From Rhodanobacter soli (GTDB lineage Bacteria; Pseudomonadota; Gammaproteobacteria; Xanthomonadales; Rhodanobacteraceae), in contig NZ_JBEPSD010000003.1 in assembly GCF_040548735.1 (NCBI RefSeq), forward strand, positions 372,001 through 436,000: a DNA stretch of 64,000 nucleotides. Direction: 5' to 3'. Shown in pieces: positions 63,148-64,000 of the stretch (the stretch's first letter is position 1; each line of letters begins with the position of its first letter). Both the position numbers and the translations under genes were made by a program. The notes under the pieces were generated by a model. The model saw nothing but the letters and a program-made list of their open reading frames with translations, had not been told where the DNA came from and ran no database searches.

Positions 63148-64000
63148 ACGACGTCTTGAGCATCGCGCAGCGTCAAGCTCGGCCGGGGACGTCGGCCGAC
63201 CGGCCGTTGCGTATCCTGCACGTGCTCGACCATTCGCTGCCCTTGCACAGCGGTTATACATTCCGGACGCTCGCCATCCTCGGGGCGCAGCGTGCGCTGG
63301 GGTGGGAAACGATGCAACTGACCGGTCCCAAGCAGGGCAACGACCGGCAGCGTGAGGAACATGTCGGTGACTGGATGTTCTACCGCACCCCGCCGGCGTC
63401 CGGCTTGCTGGCGAGGTTGCCGCTGCTCCAGCATCGTTACCTGATGCGCGCATTGCAGACCCGGCTGGCCGAAGTGGTGGACAGCGTGCGTCCCGACATT
63501 ATCCATGCGCACTCCCCGGCGCTGGACGCGTTCCCCGCGCTCGCGGTGGGCCGGGCCGTCGGCATCCCGGTGGTGTACGAAGTCCGTGCGTTCTGGGAAG
63601 ACGCTGCCGTCGACCTCGGTACGGCGCGAGAGGGAGGGCCGCGATATCGGTTGACGCGCGCGCTGGAAACCCGGGCCCTGCAACGGGCAGACGCCGTGAC
63701 CACGATCTGCGACGGCTTGCGTGGCGACATGCTGAAGCGCGGCATTCCCGCAGACAAGATCACCGTCATTCCCAACGCCGTGGATACTTCCCAATTTCGA
63801 TTCACGGCCACCAACGATGTGGAGTTGCTGGAGGCATATGGACTGACGCGCGGGAGCACGCTGGGGTTCGCCGGCTCGTTCTACGCCTATGAGGGGCTGG
63901 ATATGCTGCTCCGGGCAATGCCGCTGGTGCTGCGCGCAGTGCCGCAGGCACGCCTGCTGTTGCTGGGCGGGGGACCGCAGGACGCCGATCTGCGGGCGCT
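63144..64000 (+). CDS. XrtA-associated glycosyltransferase (3' end outside window)
   Basis: The first 285 codons of a GT4-type glycosyltransferase. After about 20 residues it opens LRILHVLDHSLPLHSGYTFRT, the start typical of the exosortase A-associated glycosyltransferase. PDIIHAHSPALDAFPAL, VYEVRAFWEDAAVD and ITVIPNAVD follow, then the C-terminal Rossmann half begins (GFAGSFYAYEGLDMLL). The ATG overlaps the previous stop by 4 bp. The frame is open to the window edge, so the operon continues. Confidence 0.9.
   Translation, partial: MNDVLSIAQRQARPGTSADRPLRILHVLDHSLPLHSGYTFRTLAILGAQRALGWETMQLTGPKQGNDRQREEHVGDWMFYRTPPASGLLARLPLLQHRYLMRALQTRLAEVVDSVRPDIIHAHSPALDAFPALAVGRAVGIPVVYEVRAFWEDAAVDLGTAREGGPRYRLTRALETRALQRADAVTTICDGLRGDMLKRGIPADKITVIPNAVDTSQFRFTATNDVELLEAYGLTRGSTLGFAGSFYAYEGLDMLLRAMPLVLRAVPQARLLLLGGGPQDADLRA

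Overview
The window is high-GC chromosomal DNA that codes densely on both strands. I infer a member of the Xanthomonadales (Rhodanobacteraceae/Xanthomonadaceae; Rhodanobacter, Dyella or Luteibacter are the sort of genus I would expect). The reasons are large TonB-dependent receptors of the Xanthomonas/Caulobacter type, each paired with a tryptophan-halogenase-like flavoprotein, several LacI-family regulons for glycan use, and a complete exosortase A (XrtA) exopolysaccharide operon. No taxonomic marker gene is present, so the assignment is inference. I found no tRNA, rRNA, CRISPR array, insertion sequence or phage gene.

Layout. 1-693 is the 3' end of recQ. 999-3590 holds a sugar porter and a LacI regulator; 3682-6180 a PAS-GAF-PAS-GGDEF-EAL protein; 6203-9958 small unrelated genes on the minus strand, including a broken acetyltransferase, a lower-GC stretch and an acetyltransferase with no normal start codon. 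10044-15420 is a minus-strand operon with 4-bp overlaps (six-hairpin glycosidase, SLC45-like transporter, GH13 amylase), divergent from a second LacI gene (15728-16738). 16982-23955 is a beta-glucoside locus (GH3, TonB receptor, halogenase-like protein). 24030-26154 holds a lipoprotein and a GH39 enzyme. 26346-36975 is a minus-strand maltodextrin locus (TonB receptor, halogenase-like protein, GH13, GH31, GH13), divergent from a cytoplasmic GH13 glucosidase and an esterase (37407-40000). 40135-46137 holds an M28 peptidase, a PepSY protein, an FHA protein, a Ser/Thr kinase, a LysM lipoprotein and a small coiled-coil protein. 46580 to the right edge is the XrtA polysaccharide operon, which continues beyond the window.

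How the genes work together. Two perfect palindromes tie the sugar genes into regulons. TGCATACGTATTCA occurs four times: before the sugar porter, in the glycosidase/LacI divergent region, and twice in the receptor/GH13 divergent region. It marks a starch/maltodextrin regulon split over two loci. TGACAGCGCTGTCA occurs four times: before the sugar porter, before GH3, and twice between the second TonB receptor and its halogenase-like partner. It marks a beta-glucoside regulon. The sugar porter at 999 carries both sites, which fits a shared glucose uptake step. A third palindrome, with core TGTAAACGTTTACA, precedes GH39 and has no obvious cognate regulator in the window. In the maltodextrin model, the receptor takes up oligosaccharides, exported GH13/GH31/six-hairpin enzymes trim them in the periplasm, the SLC45-like carrier moves disaccharide inward, and the cytoplasmic GH13 splits it.

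The right third is one long co-directional run: initiating sugar transferase, export lipoprotein, chain-length protein, tyrosine kinase, outer-membrane barrel, AAA ATPase, deacetylase, FemAB-like protein, glycosyltransferases, exosortase A fused to EpsI, and an asparagine-synthase-like amidotransferase. A 34-codon remnant of a sulfotransferase sits inside it. No PEP-CTERM substrate protein is encoded here. The system type is known. The less ordinary signals are the operator architecture, the halogenase/receptor pairs, the kinase with a C-terminal HAMP tail, the sulfotransferase remnant, and an attenuator-like terminator behind the maltodextrin receptor.
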